Source: an uncultured Jannaschia sp.
GTDB taxonomy: Bacteria; Pseudomonadota; Alphaproteobacteria; Rhodobacterales; Rhodobacteraceae
Assembly: GCF_947494055.1 (NCBI RefSeq)
Contig: NZ_CANLTR010000023.1
Span: 1-51,371, forward strand
Length of the DNA stretch: 51,371 bases
Direction of reading: 5' to 3'
Part shown: positions 28,304-35,575 of the stretch, piece by piece
Numbering within the stretch: the stretch's first letter is position 1
Layout: each line of letters opens with the position of its first letter
Program-made: the position numbers and the translations under genes
Notes under the pieces: generated by a model
The model's input: only the letters and a program-made list of their open reading frames with translations
The model's database searches: none
What the model was told of the DNA's origin: nothing

Positions 28304-29806
28304 ATGATCGCCCCCGACTTCGCGACCTTCGAGGCAGGCCATGCCCGGGGCGAGAACCAGGTGCTGTGGTTGCGCCTCCCGGCCGATCTCGACACGCCGG
28401 TCTCGCTGATGTTGAAGCTCGCGGAGGCGCAGCCGCATTCCTTCGTCCTCGAATCCGTGACCGGGGGCGAGGTCCGGGGCCGCTACTCCATCGTCGGCAT
28501 GCGGCCCGACCTGATCTGGGAATGCCGCGGGCCGACGAGCCGGGTGAACCGCGCCGCGCGCTACGACGGCGAGGCTTGGGAAGATGCGGGCGAACCGCTC
28601 GCGGCGATCCGTTCTCTGCTGGAGGAGAGCCGGATCGACCTGCCCGATGACCTGCCTGCCGCCTCGGCCGGGCTCTTCGGTTTCCTCGGCTACGACATGA
28701 TCCGGTTGGTGGAGCATCTACCGGACGTGCCCCCAGATGCGCTCGACCTGCCCGATGCGATGCTGATGCGGCCGTCGGTCGTGGCCGTGCTCGACGGGGT
28801 GAAGGGCGAGGTGACGCTGGTCGCCCCGGGCTGGCAAGACGGCGAGACGGCAGCGCGCCCTGCCTATGCCCGCGCGGCGGAACGGCTGCAGGACGCACTT
28901 GCCGCACTCGGCCGCGCCGTTCCCGAAGCGCGCGACATGGCCGAGCCGTTCGACCTGGCCGAGCCCGCCTGCAACTTCACCAAAGCGGGTTACGAAGCCG
29001 CGGTCGAGCGCGCGCGGGACTACATCGCCGCGGGCGACATCTTCCAGGTCGTTCCCTCGCAACGCTGGACCTTCGACTTTCCGTTGCCGCCCTTCGCGCT
29101 CTACCGCGCGCTGCGTCGCACCAACCCCTCGCCCTTCATGTTCCATTTCGACATGGGCGGCTTCCAGATCGTCGGCGCCTCGCCGGAGATCCTCGTCCGC
29201 GTCTTCGGCTCGGAGGTGACGATCCGGCCGATCGCCGGCACCCGCCCCCGCGGCGCCACCCCCGAGGCCGACCGCGCGCTCGAGGCGGAGCTTCTGGCAG
29301 ACGAGAAGGAACTGGCCGAGCATCTGATGCTGCTCGATCTCGGACGTAACGATGTCGGTCGGGTCGCACGGACCGGGACGGTGCGGCCCACGGAGAAGTT
29401 CGTCATCGAGCGATACAGTCACGTCATGCATATCGTCTCGAACGTGGTGGGCGAGCTGTCGGCGGAGCACGACGCGCTCTCGGCGCTGCTCGCGGGCCTG
29501 CCGGCCGGGACGGTGTCGGGCGCGCCGAAGGTCCGGGCGATGGAGATCATCGACGAACTCGAACCCGAGAAGCGCGGAATCTATGGCGGCGGGGTCGGGT
29601 ATTTCTCGGCGGGCGGCGACATGGACATGTGCATCGCGCTGCGCACCGGGGTGGTGAAGGACGGCAAGCTCTACGTGCAGGCGGGCGGCGGCGTGGTCCA
29701 CGACAGCGACCCGGAAGCCGAGTGGCAGGAGAGCGTGAACAAGTCGCGTGCGCTCCGGATGGCGGCGGCGGAGGCCGGGCGCTTCGTGCCGCGCGGCAAT
29801 CGCTGA
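28304..29806 (+). CDS. trpE: Anthranilate synthase component I
   Basis: Converts chorismate to anthranilate with TrpG; 500 residues. The N-terminal regulatory motif FVLESV (LLES-type tryptophan site) and RYSIVG are visible. The chorismate-binding domain has GDIFQVVPSQRW, IAGTRPRGATPEAD, DLGRNDVGRV and the C-terminal GGGVVHDSDPEAEWQES. It starts one base after the ppiD-like gene, so its expression probably depends on that transcript, and there is no trp leader in front of it. No trpG, trpD or trpC follows; the next gene is convergent. Confidence 0.96.
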   Translation: MIAPDFATFEAGHARGENQVLWLRLPADLDTPVSLMLKLAEAQPHSFVLESVTGGEVRGRYSIVGMRPDLIWECRGPTSRVNRAARYDGEAWEDAGEPLAAIRSLLEESRIDLPDDLPAASAGLFGFLGYDMIRLVEHLPDVPPDALDLPDAMLMRPSVVAVLDGVKGEVTLVAPGWQDGETAARPAYARAAERLQDALAALGRAVPEARDMAEPFDLAEPACNFTKAGYEAAVERARDYIAAGDIFQVVPSQRWTFDFPLPPFALYRALRRTNPSPFMFHFDMGGFQIVGASPEILVRVFGSEVTIRPIAGTRPRGATPEADRALEAELLADEKELAEHLMLLDLGRNDVGRVARTGTVRPTEKFVIERYSHVMHIVSNVVGELSAEHDALSALLAGLPAGTVSGAPKVRAMEIIDELEPEKRGIYGGGVGYFSAGGDMDMCIALRTGVVKDGKLYVQAGGGVVHDSDPEAEWQESVNKSRALRMAAAEAGRFVPRGNR

Positions 29807-29863
29807 CGGGAACGCCCGGCATGAGCCTGCGCCTCCGGCGGGGATATTTCGAAAGCAAAGACG

Positions 29864-30322
29864 TCAGGCGCGGGCGAGCCGGGTGAGGATGCGGTCGAGC
29901 GCGTTCTTGAAGGCGGCACGGTCGCGGGGGCCGTAGGGCCGCGGACCCCCGCCCTGCCCGCCGGTCATGCCCTCCATGCCGGGGCGGAGCTCATGCATCA
30001 GGTCGCGGGTCGCCACGGTTTCGCCGATGCTCTCAAGCGTGAACTCCCGCCCCCGCGGATCGAGCGCCGCGCCGCCGGCCTTCAGCACGCGCTCCGCGAG
30101 CGGGATGTCGGCGGTGATCGTGACGGTGCCGGGCTTGGCAACCGCGGCGATGGCGTCGTCCGCCGCGTCGAAGCCGTCGCCCGCGACGAAGAGCTTGACG
30201 AGCGGATGGTCGGTGAGGCGCAGATAGGTGCCCGCGACGAAGATCGCCTGGACGTTCCGTCGCAGCGCGGTCTCGGTGATCTCGCGCTTCACGGGACAGG
30301 CGTCGGCGTCGATCAGGATCAT
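29864..30322 (-). CDS. DUF188 (YaiI/YqxD) family protein
   Basis: Conserved protein of 152 residues of the UPF0178/DUF188 family. The N-terminal motif MILIDADACPVKREI and the following LRLTDHP and DGFDAADDAI segments are the family hallmarks; conserved Asp residues give a PIN/NYN-like nuclease impression, but the activity is unproven. The Gly-rich GMTGGQGGGPRPYGPRDR near the C-terminus is also typical. Its ATG overlaps the stop of the upstream gene by 4 bases. It is the last gene of the aldolase operon and converges with trpE. Confidence 0.9.
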   Translation of the reverse strand: MILIDADACPVKREITETALRRNVQAIFVAGTYLRLTDHPLVKLFVAGDGFDAADDAIAAVAKPGTVTITADIPLAERVLKAGGAALDPRGREFTLESIGETVATRDLMHELRPGMEGMTGGQGGGPRPYGPRDRAAFKNALDRILTRLARA

Positions 30323-31302
30323 GCGAGGTGGCGCCCGTCGAAAGGGATGCGCAGCGTTCGCGTCGCCGTCGTGATCGCGAGCGCATCGCCGTCGGATACG
30401 ATTTCGAGGATCTCGTGGCTGCCCGCGATCCGGACGATTGCGTGCGGGATCACGTGACGTCCGGGCGGCAGGCAGGTCGGCACGCCCTCGGCGGCGATGC
30501 GGGATGTGCCGGCACGCGCGACGGTGAAGCTTTCGGCCCCGGCGGAGATCGCGTCCTCGATGCCGACGAGACCGCGCTGGCCGTACCACGGGGCATGGCT
30601 GCGGGCTCCGCTCGACATCCAGACATTCGTCACCGGAAGCTGTTCCGTCCGGCGCAGCGACAGGATCGTGTCGCCCTCCGCGTGACGCGCGAGGCCCGTC
30701 CAGCCGAGACCGGGCCGGGCGACGATGGTCGCGAAGTCCTCGCAGGTCTCGCGCGGGATCTCGCGCAGGTCGCGGCCGCCGATCTCCCAGCCGTCCGACC
30801 GGGCGTTCCGGGCGAAGACCGGGGCTTCGGCGTCGAAGGTCAGGACCGCGCGAGGCGGTGGGGCGGACAATTGACCACCCGCGGCGCAATGGACGATCGG
30901 ATGATGCGCGAAGCTTGCCGGCGCGGCGAGGTCGAGGATATGGGTCTGGTAGAGAACGGGATGATTGTCCCGGACCGCGATCGTCGCGGCGACGCGACCA
31001 TACGGCGTCGCGCAGGTCGCCGTCAGCGCGGACGGGCTGGCGCGACGGATTTGCCAGGGGGCGTTGGCGACCGCTCCATGTATCGGGCCGCCGGCACGGT
31101 CATCGCGGCCGAAGGGCAGGCATACGAAGGTGCCGCCGAGGCGACGCTCGACCACCGGGATCGACGCGTCGGACTGGATCGCCGGATCGTCCCGCCAAGG
31201 TGCCGACCAGAGCGTATCGGCGCCGTCGATCACGAGTTCGGGCAGATGGCCGGAGCCCGGCTCCCATGCCGCCCGGATGCCGCGTGCCGACAGGTATCTC
31301 AC
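30319..31302 (-). CDS. Conserved protein, possibly mutarotase-like; function unknown
   Basis: Protein of 327 residues that I cannot assign firmly. It starts at a GTG (31302) that overlaps the stop of the aldolase gene (GTGA), giving the N-terminus MRYLSARGIRAAWEP. Features include GGTFVCLPFGRDDRAG, then IHGAVANAPW, and alternating strands with His- and Arg-containing loops (HPIVHCAAGG). The strand-rich pattern with HGxxxxxPW is reminiscent of galactose-mutarotase-like sugar-binding folds, but no catalytic His/Glu pair could be confirmed. It ends in an ATGA overlap with the DUF188 gene. Context with an HpcH/HpaI aldolase suggests sugar or sugar-acid metabolism. Confidence 0.72.
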   Translation of the reverse strand: MRYLSARGIRAAWEPGSGHLPELVIDGADTLWSAPWRDDPAIQSDASIPVVERRLGGTFVCLPFGRDDRAGGPIHGAVANAPWQIRRASPSALTATCATPYGRVAATIAVRDNHPVLYQTHILDLAAPASFAHHPIVHCAAGGQLSAPPPRAVLTFDAEAPVFARNARSDGWEIGGRDLREIPRETCEDFATIVARPGLGWTGLARHAEGDTILSLRRTEQLPVTNVWMSSGARSHAPWYGQRGLVGIEDAISAGAESFTVARAGTSRIAAEGVPTCLPPGRHVIPHAIVRIAGSHEILEIVSDGDALAITTATRTLRIPFDGRHLA

Positions 31303-32009
31303 AGCAGCGCGCGCAGACCTTGCGCCAGCACGACCGCGTCGCTGCCGAGGGCGACCGCCCGTGCGCCGGCGCGAGCCCAGCGTTCGGGATCGGCGGCGAA
31401 GATGCCGGCGGGCGTGCCGACCGCAACCAGCCGCGCGATCGCGTTCTCGAGGACTGCGATCACCGCCGGGTCGGACGGCGATGCCCCCATGTCGGCCGAA
31501 AGGTCGCCGGGTCCGAAGAACACGCAATCGACGCCCTCCACCGCGGCGATGTCTTCGAGCGCGTCGAGCGCGGCGCGGCTCTCGGCCTGCACCCAGACCG
31601 AGATCTCCGCATTGGCCTGCGCCTCGTAGCCGGAATCGAGCGAGTACATCCCTGCCCGTGCGAAGGCCGCACCCTTGCCGCGAATGCCGTCGGGCGGGTA
31701 GCGGCAGGCGGCCACCGCCGCGCGGGCTTCCTCCGCGCTGTTCACCATCGGCACGAGGACGGTGCGGGCGCCGAGGTCGAGCACTTGTTTCAGGAGCCAC
31801 GCCTCGTTCGCGGGCACCCGCACGATCGCGTCGGGGGCCGCGATCAGGCGGCGGCGGATGTCGCCCGGGTCCCAGGCACCGTGCTCGCCGTCGATGACGA
31901 TCCAGTCGAAGCCCACGCGCGCCGCGAGGTCCGCCGCCTCCGGGCCCGGCAGGTTCTGCCACAGGCCGCGCGTGACGCCGCGGGCGAGGTTGTCTCTGAT
32001 CGCGTTCAT
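31299..32009 (-). CDS. HpcH/HpaI family aldolase (2-oxo-acid aldolase type)
   Basis: Class II, divalent-metal aldolase of 236 residues. DWIVIDGEHG (residues 35-44) supplies the catalytic His region. The metal-binding Glu is in VWVQAESRAAL and the Asp in FGPGDLSADMG; VLVPMVNSAEEARAAV is the phosphate/barrel segment. The family cleaves 4-hydroxy-2-oxo acids or 2-keto-3-deoxy sugar acids, and the exact substrate is not readable. It is the first gene of a three-gene run with GTGA and ATGA overlaps. It is divergent from the ilv leader, and no strong ribosome site is seen. Confidence 0.87.
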   Translation of the reverse strand: MNAIRDNLARGVTRGLWQNLPGPEAADLAARVGFDWIVIDGEHGAWDPGDIRRRLIAAPDAIVRVPANEAWLLKQVLDLGARTVLVPMVNSAEEARAAVAACRYPPDGIRGKGAAFARAGMYSLDSGYEAQANAEISVWVQAESRAALDALEDIAAVEGVDCVFFGPGDLSADMGASPSDPAVIAVLENAIARLVAVGTPAGIFAADPERWARAGARAVALGSDAVVLAQGLRALL

Positions 32010-32084
32010 GGACAGGGGCGTGGCATGCCCCCACCCGCTCTGCAAGTCCGGGTGGACCCGCGCGGACGCAACAATCCATCCACT

Positions 32085-32100
32085 GCGGCACGCGTGCGGC
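32085..32100. promoter_or_regulatory. Palindrome centred on GCACGCGTGC, possible operator
   Basis: A 10-base perfect palindrome (32088-32097) is extended by partly matching arms to 16 bases. It lies between the aldolase gene and the ilv promoter, at a position where a regulator of the aldolase operon could bind. No adjacent regulator gene is present. Prediction only. Confidence 0.3.
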
Positions 32101-32121
32101 AATTTTCTCCGAATAGGGCGG

Positions 32122-32149
32122 TTGACGCCCCCGGCCCCGTCGGTATGGT
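32122..32149 (+). promoter_or_regulatory. Promoter of the ilvBN leader transcript
   Basis: TTGACG (32122-32127; 5 of 6 to consensus) and TATGGT (32144-32149; 4 of 6) have a 16-base spacer. A transcript start near 32156 would place the leader ORF almost at the 5' end, the usual arrangement for ribosome-mediated attenuation. Confidence 0.5.
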
Positions 32150-32162
32150 CGCGCCAGTGGAG

Positions 32163-32219
32163 ATGACGATGACACGACTTCTCGTAATTATTGGAACAGG
32201 GTGCATGGGTCGCAGATAG
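32163..32219 (+). CDS. ilvBN leader peptide (attenuation peptide)
   Basis: A small ORF encoding MTMTRLLVIIGTGCMGRR. It has the run Leu-Leu-Val-Ile-Ile, the three end products controlled by acetolactate synthase. The codons are CTT CTC GTA ATT ATT; CTT, GTA and ATT are uncommon in this GC-rich DNA, which would sharpen stalling. GGAG (32159-32162) is directly against the first ATG but 6 bases before the second ATG (32169), so translation probably starts there and gives 16 residues. The stop codon TAG (32217-32219) lies just past the antiterminator 5' strand. It sits 80 bases upstream of ilvB. Confidence 0.75.
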   Translation: MTMTRLLVIIGTGCMGRR

Positions 32220-32247
32220 CGACGACCATATCGGTAACCATGTGCCC
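32199..32247 (+). promoter_or_regulatory. Antiterminator pairing of the ilv leader
   Basis: GGGTGCATGG (32199-32208) can pair with CCATGTGCCC (32238-32247) over 10 base pairs, two of them G-U. The 3' strand includes the first three bases of the terminator 5' arm, so the two structures exclude each other. A small GTCGC/GCGAC hairpin (32209-32223) could stack inside the loop. A ribosome that finishes the leader and stops at TAG 32217 would cover the 5' strand and favour the terminator. This was worked out by hand and not folded. Confidence 0.6.
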
Positions 32248-32274
32248 CCGGAGCTGACCCCTCCGGGGGTTTTT
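32245..32274 (+). terminator. Intrinsic terminator (attenuator) upstream of ilvB
   Basis: CCCCCGGAG (32245-32253) pairs perfectly with CTCCGGGGG (32261-32269) across a 7-base loop, followed by TTTTT (32270-32274). This is a standard intrinsic terminator located between a promoter and the ilvB start at 32299. Its position inside the leader, rather than after a gene, marks it as an attenuator. Confidence 0.85.
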
Positions 32275-32298
32275 CGTGGAACGCAAAGGACGAAGGCA

Positions 32299-34068
32299 AT
32301 GACCAAGAACATCGGTGGACGGCAGATGACCGGCGCGCAGATGGTCGTGAAGGCGCTCAAGGATCAGGGGGTCGACGCGGTATTCGGCTATCCCGGCGGC
32401 GCAGTCCTGCCGATCTACGACGAGATCTTCCAGCAGAACGAGATCCGGCACTTCCTTGTCCGTCACGAGCAGGCCGCCGTCCACGCCGCCGAGGGCTATG
32501 CCCGTTCGACCGGCAAGGTCGGTGTGGCACTCGTGACCTCCGGGCCGGGGGCGACGAACGCCGTGACCGGCCTCACCGATGCGCTGATGGATTCCATTCC
32601 GATCCTCGTCATCTCGGGCCAGGTTCCGACCTTCATGATTGGCTCGGACGCGTTCCAGGAGGCCGACACCGTCGGCATCACGCGGCCGTGCACCAAGCAC
32701 AACTGGCTGGTGAAGGACACGGCGGACCTGTCGGGTGTCCTCCACGAGGCGTTCCACGTCGCGCGGTCCGGTCGGCCCGGCCCGGTCCTCGTCGACATCC
32801 CGAAGGACGTGCAGTTCGCCTCCGCCGGATACCTGCCGCCGACAAAGGTCTCCACCTCGCATTACCGGCCGCGCCTGCAGGGCGACCCGGTGGAAATCGA
32901 ACGCTTGGTCGCGCTGATGGAAGGCGCGGAGCGGCCGGTCTTCTATACCGGTGGTGGCGTCATCAATTCCGGCCCCGAGGCGAGCCGGCTCCTGTGCGAG
33001 CTGGTGGAGTCGACGGGGTTCCCGATCACCTCGACCCTGATGGGGCTCGGCGCCTACCCGGCCTCGGGTGACAGGTGGCTCGGCATGCTCGGCATGCACG
33101 GCACCTACGAGGCCAACATGGCGATGCATGGCTGCGATCTGCTCATTAACGTGGGCGCGCGGTTCGACGACCGGATCACCGGGCGCATCGACGCGTTCTC
33201 GCCCAATTCGCGCAAGGTCCACATCGACATCGACCCGTCCTCCATCAACAAGGTCATCAAGGCCGATGTGCCGATCCTCGGCGATGTCGCGCATGTGCTG
33301 GAGGAGGCGCTGGCGCTCTGGAAGGCGCGGGGCAGCCGGACCAATGCGGGACCGCTGGGGGCCTGGCAGAAGCGCGTGCAGGAATGGCGCGACGTCCGCT
33401 GCCTCGACTTCAAGCAGGAGGGCGCAATCATCAAGCCGCAATACGCCGTCTCCCGCCTGGAGGCGCTGACCAAAGATCGCGACCGCTACATCTGCACCGA
33501 GGTCGGCCAGCACCAGATGTGGGCCGCGCAATACATGGGGTTCGAGGCGCCGAACCGCTGGATGACTTCCGGTGGCCTCGGCACGATGGGCTACGGCCAG
33601 CCGGCCTCGATGGGCGTGCAGGTCGCCCACCCCGAGAGCCTCGTCATCAACGTCGCGGGCGAGGCGTCGTGGCTGATGAACATGCAGGAGATGGGCACGA
33701 TGGTGCAGTACCGCCTGCCGGTGAAGCAGTTCATCCTGAACAACGAGCGACTTGGCATGGTGCGCCAGTGGCAGGAGCTGCTGCACGGCGAGCGCTATTC
33801 GCAGAGCTGGTCGGAAGCGCTGCCGGACTTCGTGAAGCTCGCGGAGGCGTTCGGGGCGAAGGGCATCCGCTGTCAGGACCCTGCCGATCTCGACGACGCG
33901 ATCACGGAGATGCTCGACCACGACGGGCCGGTGATCTTCGACTGCCTGGTCGAGAAGCACGAGAACTGCTTCCCGATGATCCCCTCGGGCAAAGCGCATA
34001 ACGAGATGCTGATGGCCAACGCCAAGATGCAGGGCGCGATCAACGCGACGGGGGCGGTGCTGGTTTGA
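32299..34068 (+). CDS. ilvB: Acetolactate synthase, catalytic (large) subunit
   Basis: ThDP-dependent first common step of valine, leucine and isoleucine synthesis; 589 residues. The N-terminal domain has FGYPGGAVLPIYDEIF and the catalytic Glu57 in RHEQAA. The C-terminal ThDP domain reads AGEASWLMNMQEM then ILNNERLGMVRQWQ; the Mg-binding motif has GEAS where most relatives have GDGS or GDAS. The start at 32299 follows AAGGACGAAGG. It is controlled by the upstream leader/attenuator and is followed after 70 bases by ilvN. The two subunits form the holoenzyme. Confidence 0.96.
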   Translation: MTKNIGGRQMTGAQMVVKALKDQGVDAVFGYPGGAVLPIYDEIFQQNEIRHFLVRHEQAAVHAAEGYARSTGKVGVALVTSGPGATNAVTGLTDALMDSIPILVISGQVPTFMIGSDAFQEADTVGITRPCTKHNWLVKDTADLSGVLHEAFHVARSGRPGPVLVDIPKDVQFASAGYLPPTKVSTSHYRPRLQGDPVEIERLVALMEGAERPVFYTGGGVINSGPEASRLLCELVESTGFPITSTLMGLGAYPASGDRWLGMLGMHGTYEANMAMHGCDLLINVGARFDDRITGRIDAFSPNSRKVHIDIDPSSINKVIKADVPILGDVAHVLEEALALWKARGSRTNAGPLGAWQKRVQEWRDVRCLDFKQEGAIIKPQYAVSRLEALTKDRDRYICTEVGQHQMWAAQYMGFEAPNRWMTSGGLGTMGYGQPASMGVQVAHPESLVINVAGEASWLMNMQEMGTMVQYRLPVKQFILNNERLGMVRQWQELLHGERYSQSWSEALPDFVKLAEAFGAKGIRCQDPADLDDAITEMLDHDGPVIFDCLVEKHENCFPMIPSGKAHNEMLMANAKMQGAINATGAVLV

Positions 34069-34138
34069 ACGACGCGCGGCGGGCTTACCCTGCCGCGCAA
34101 AACGATGCAAAACGCGCTGACGCCGTACGGAGAGAGAC

Positions 34139-34705
34139 ATGCCGCCGCTAAAGCTGAAGAAAGGCTCCACCAGCCATTCCGCCTATAACCTTCGCCCGAC
34201 CTTCTCGGACGTGCAGGAGCGGCATACGCTGGCGGTGCTGGTGGATAACGAGGCCGGCGTGCTCGCCCGGGTGATCGGGCTCTTCTCCGGACGTGGTTAC
34301 AACATCGAGAGCCTGACCGTGGCCGAGGTGGATCACGAGGGGCACACGTCGCGGATCACCGTCGTCACGACCGGCACGCCGCAGGTGATCGAGCAGATCA
34401 AGGCGCAGGTCGGCCGGATCGTGCCGGTCCACGACGTTCGCGACCTCACCGTCGAGGGGAAGGCGGTGGAACGGGAGCTGGCGCTCTTCAAGGTGCAGGG
34501 GACGGGGGACAAGCGGATCGAGGCGCTGCGGCTGGCGGAGATCTTCCGCGCCAACGTGGTCGATTCCACACTCGACAGCTTCGTCTTCGAGATCACCGGG
34601 GATGTCGGCAAGATCGACGCCTTCGCGGAGCTGATGCGCCCAATCGGACTGGTCGAGATGGCACGGACCGGCGTCGCCGCACTCTCCCGGGGCGCGACGG
34701 TCTAG
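34139..34705 (+). CDS. ilvN: Acetolactate synthase, regulatory (small) subunit
   Basis: Valine-feedback and activation subunit of 188 residues. The ACT domain (about 28-105) has HTLAVLVDNEAGVLARVIGLF and RGYNIESLTVAEVD. The C-terminal ALS_ss_C domain (about 110-185) includes LAEIFRANVVDSTLDSFVFE. A GGAGAG lies close before the ATG. It follows ilvB in the same transcript. Its stop overlaps that of the convergent coaD by 4 bases. It could equally be called ilvH; the two names are used for the same family. Confidence 0.95.
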   Translation: MPPLKLKKGSTSHSAYNLRPTFSDVQERHTLAVLVDNEAGVLARVIGLFSGRGYNIESLTVAEVDHEGHTSRITVVTTGTPQVIEQIKAQVGRIVPVHDVRDLTVEGKAVERELALFKVQGTGDKRIEALRLAEIFRANVVDSTLDSFVFEITGDVGKIDAFAELMRPIGLVEMARTGVAALSRGATV

Positions 34706-35196
34706 CGCGCGAACTTCGCGGAGAGCGCGCGGTCGACCTCCGGCGTCACGAAGGCGCCGACATCGCCGCCGAGCCGGGCGATCTCCTTCACGAGCTTGGA
34801 CGCGATCGCCTGATGCTGCGCCTCGGCCATGAGGAACACGGTCTCGATCCGATCGTTGAGCTGCCGGTTCATGCCGACCATCTGGTACTCGTACTCGAAA
34901 TCCGCCACCGCGCGCAGGCCGCGGACGATGATCTGCGCGCCCACATCGGCGGCGCAATCGATGAGCAGGTTCTCGAACGGATGGGTGACGATCTCGGTCC
35001 CGGTCTCCGCCGACCAGCGCGCGACCTCCGCTTCCACCATCGCCACGCGCTCGTCGAGCGGGAAGAGCGGACTCTTGTCGCGATTGATCGCCACGCCGAT
35101 CACCAGCCGGTCCACCAGCGTGCAGGCACGACGGATGATGTCGAGGTGACCCAACGTGACCGGATCGAACGTGCCGGGATAGAGACCGGTGCGCAT
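34702..35196 (-). CDS. coaD: Phosphopantetheine adenylyltransferase
   Basis: Fourth step of coenzyme A synthesis (4'-phosphopantetheine + ATP to dephospho-CoA); 164 residues. The nucleotidyltransferase motif GTFDPVTLGHLDII is at residues 8-21 with the TxGH signature (His17). RGLRAVADFEYEYQM and the C-terminal SSK-like ASKLVKEIARLGGDV are present. It is convergent with ilvN and reads toward it. Family length and motifs are normal. Confidence 0.96.
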   Translation of the reverse strand: MRTGLYPGTFDPVTLGHLDIIRRACTLVDRLVIGVAINRDKSPLFPLDERVAMVEAEVARWSAETGTEIVTHPFENLLIDCAADVGAQIIVRGLRAVADFEYEYQMVGMNRQLNDRIETVFLMAEAQHQAIASKLVKEIARLGGDVGAFVTPEVDRALSAKFAR

Positions 35197-35264
35197 GGGC
35201 TACTCCCGCAACAATGTTGCGCGCTGCGTGCCATGCCGCTCGGAAGAGCGCAAGAGCCCGGGTC

Positions 35265-35567
35265 TCATGCCCGGACCTTGCCCCGCCAACGCAGGCTTTG
35301 CGCGTTGAGCGTCGCGAGATCGGCGCGGCCCGACAGGACGTCTTCGCCCAGGGCGACGGCCCGCGCGAGCACGTCATCCGGCGCATGGGCGTAAGCCGGT
35401 CGCCGCGCGATACTGTCGTACCAGACCCCGCCCGTGGCATGATCGAGAAGGATGCGCTGGAAGCAATGGTCGAGCCGGACGGGCCAGTCCGGACGCGCCG
35501 CCCGTGGCAGACGAACGCGCGTCAGGTCGAGCCACCGCGCCTCCAGCGCCGCGCGGTCGGGGGACAC
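35265..35567 (-). CDS. Small conserved hypothetical protein
   Basis: Protein of 100 residues with no family that I can name. It starts at a GTG (35567), nine bases after the stop of the CBS gene, with GAGCGGG in front. The sequence is helical and basic, with DHCFQRILLDHATGGVWYDS in the centre and LNAQSLRWRGKVRA at the end. I recall similar short proteins in other Rhodobacteraceae, which supports a real gene, but function is unknown. It ends 68 bases upstream of coaD on the same strand. Confidence 0.7.
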   Translation of the reverse strand: MSPDRAALEARWLDLTRVRLPRAARPDWPVRLDHCFQRILLDHATGGVWYDSIARRPAYAHAPDDVLARAVALGEDVLSGRADLATLNAQSLRWRGKVRA

Positions 35568-35575
35568 GGACCCGC

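Noticed and set aside
28250-28330. trp attenuator before trpE
   Set aside because: trpE begins one base after the ppiD-like gene, leaving no space for a leader, and no Trp-codon run or hairpin is present.
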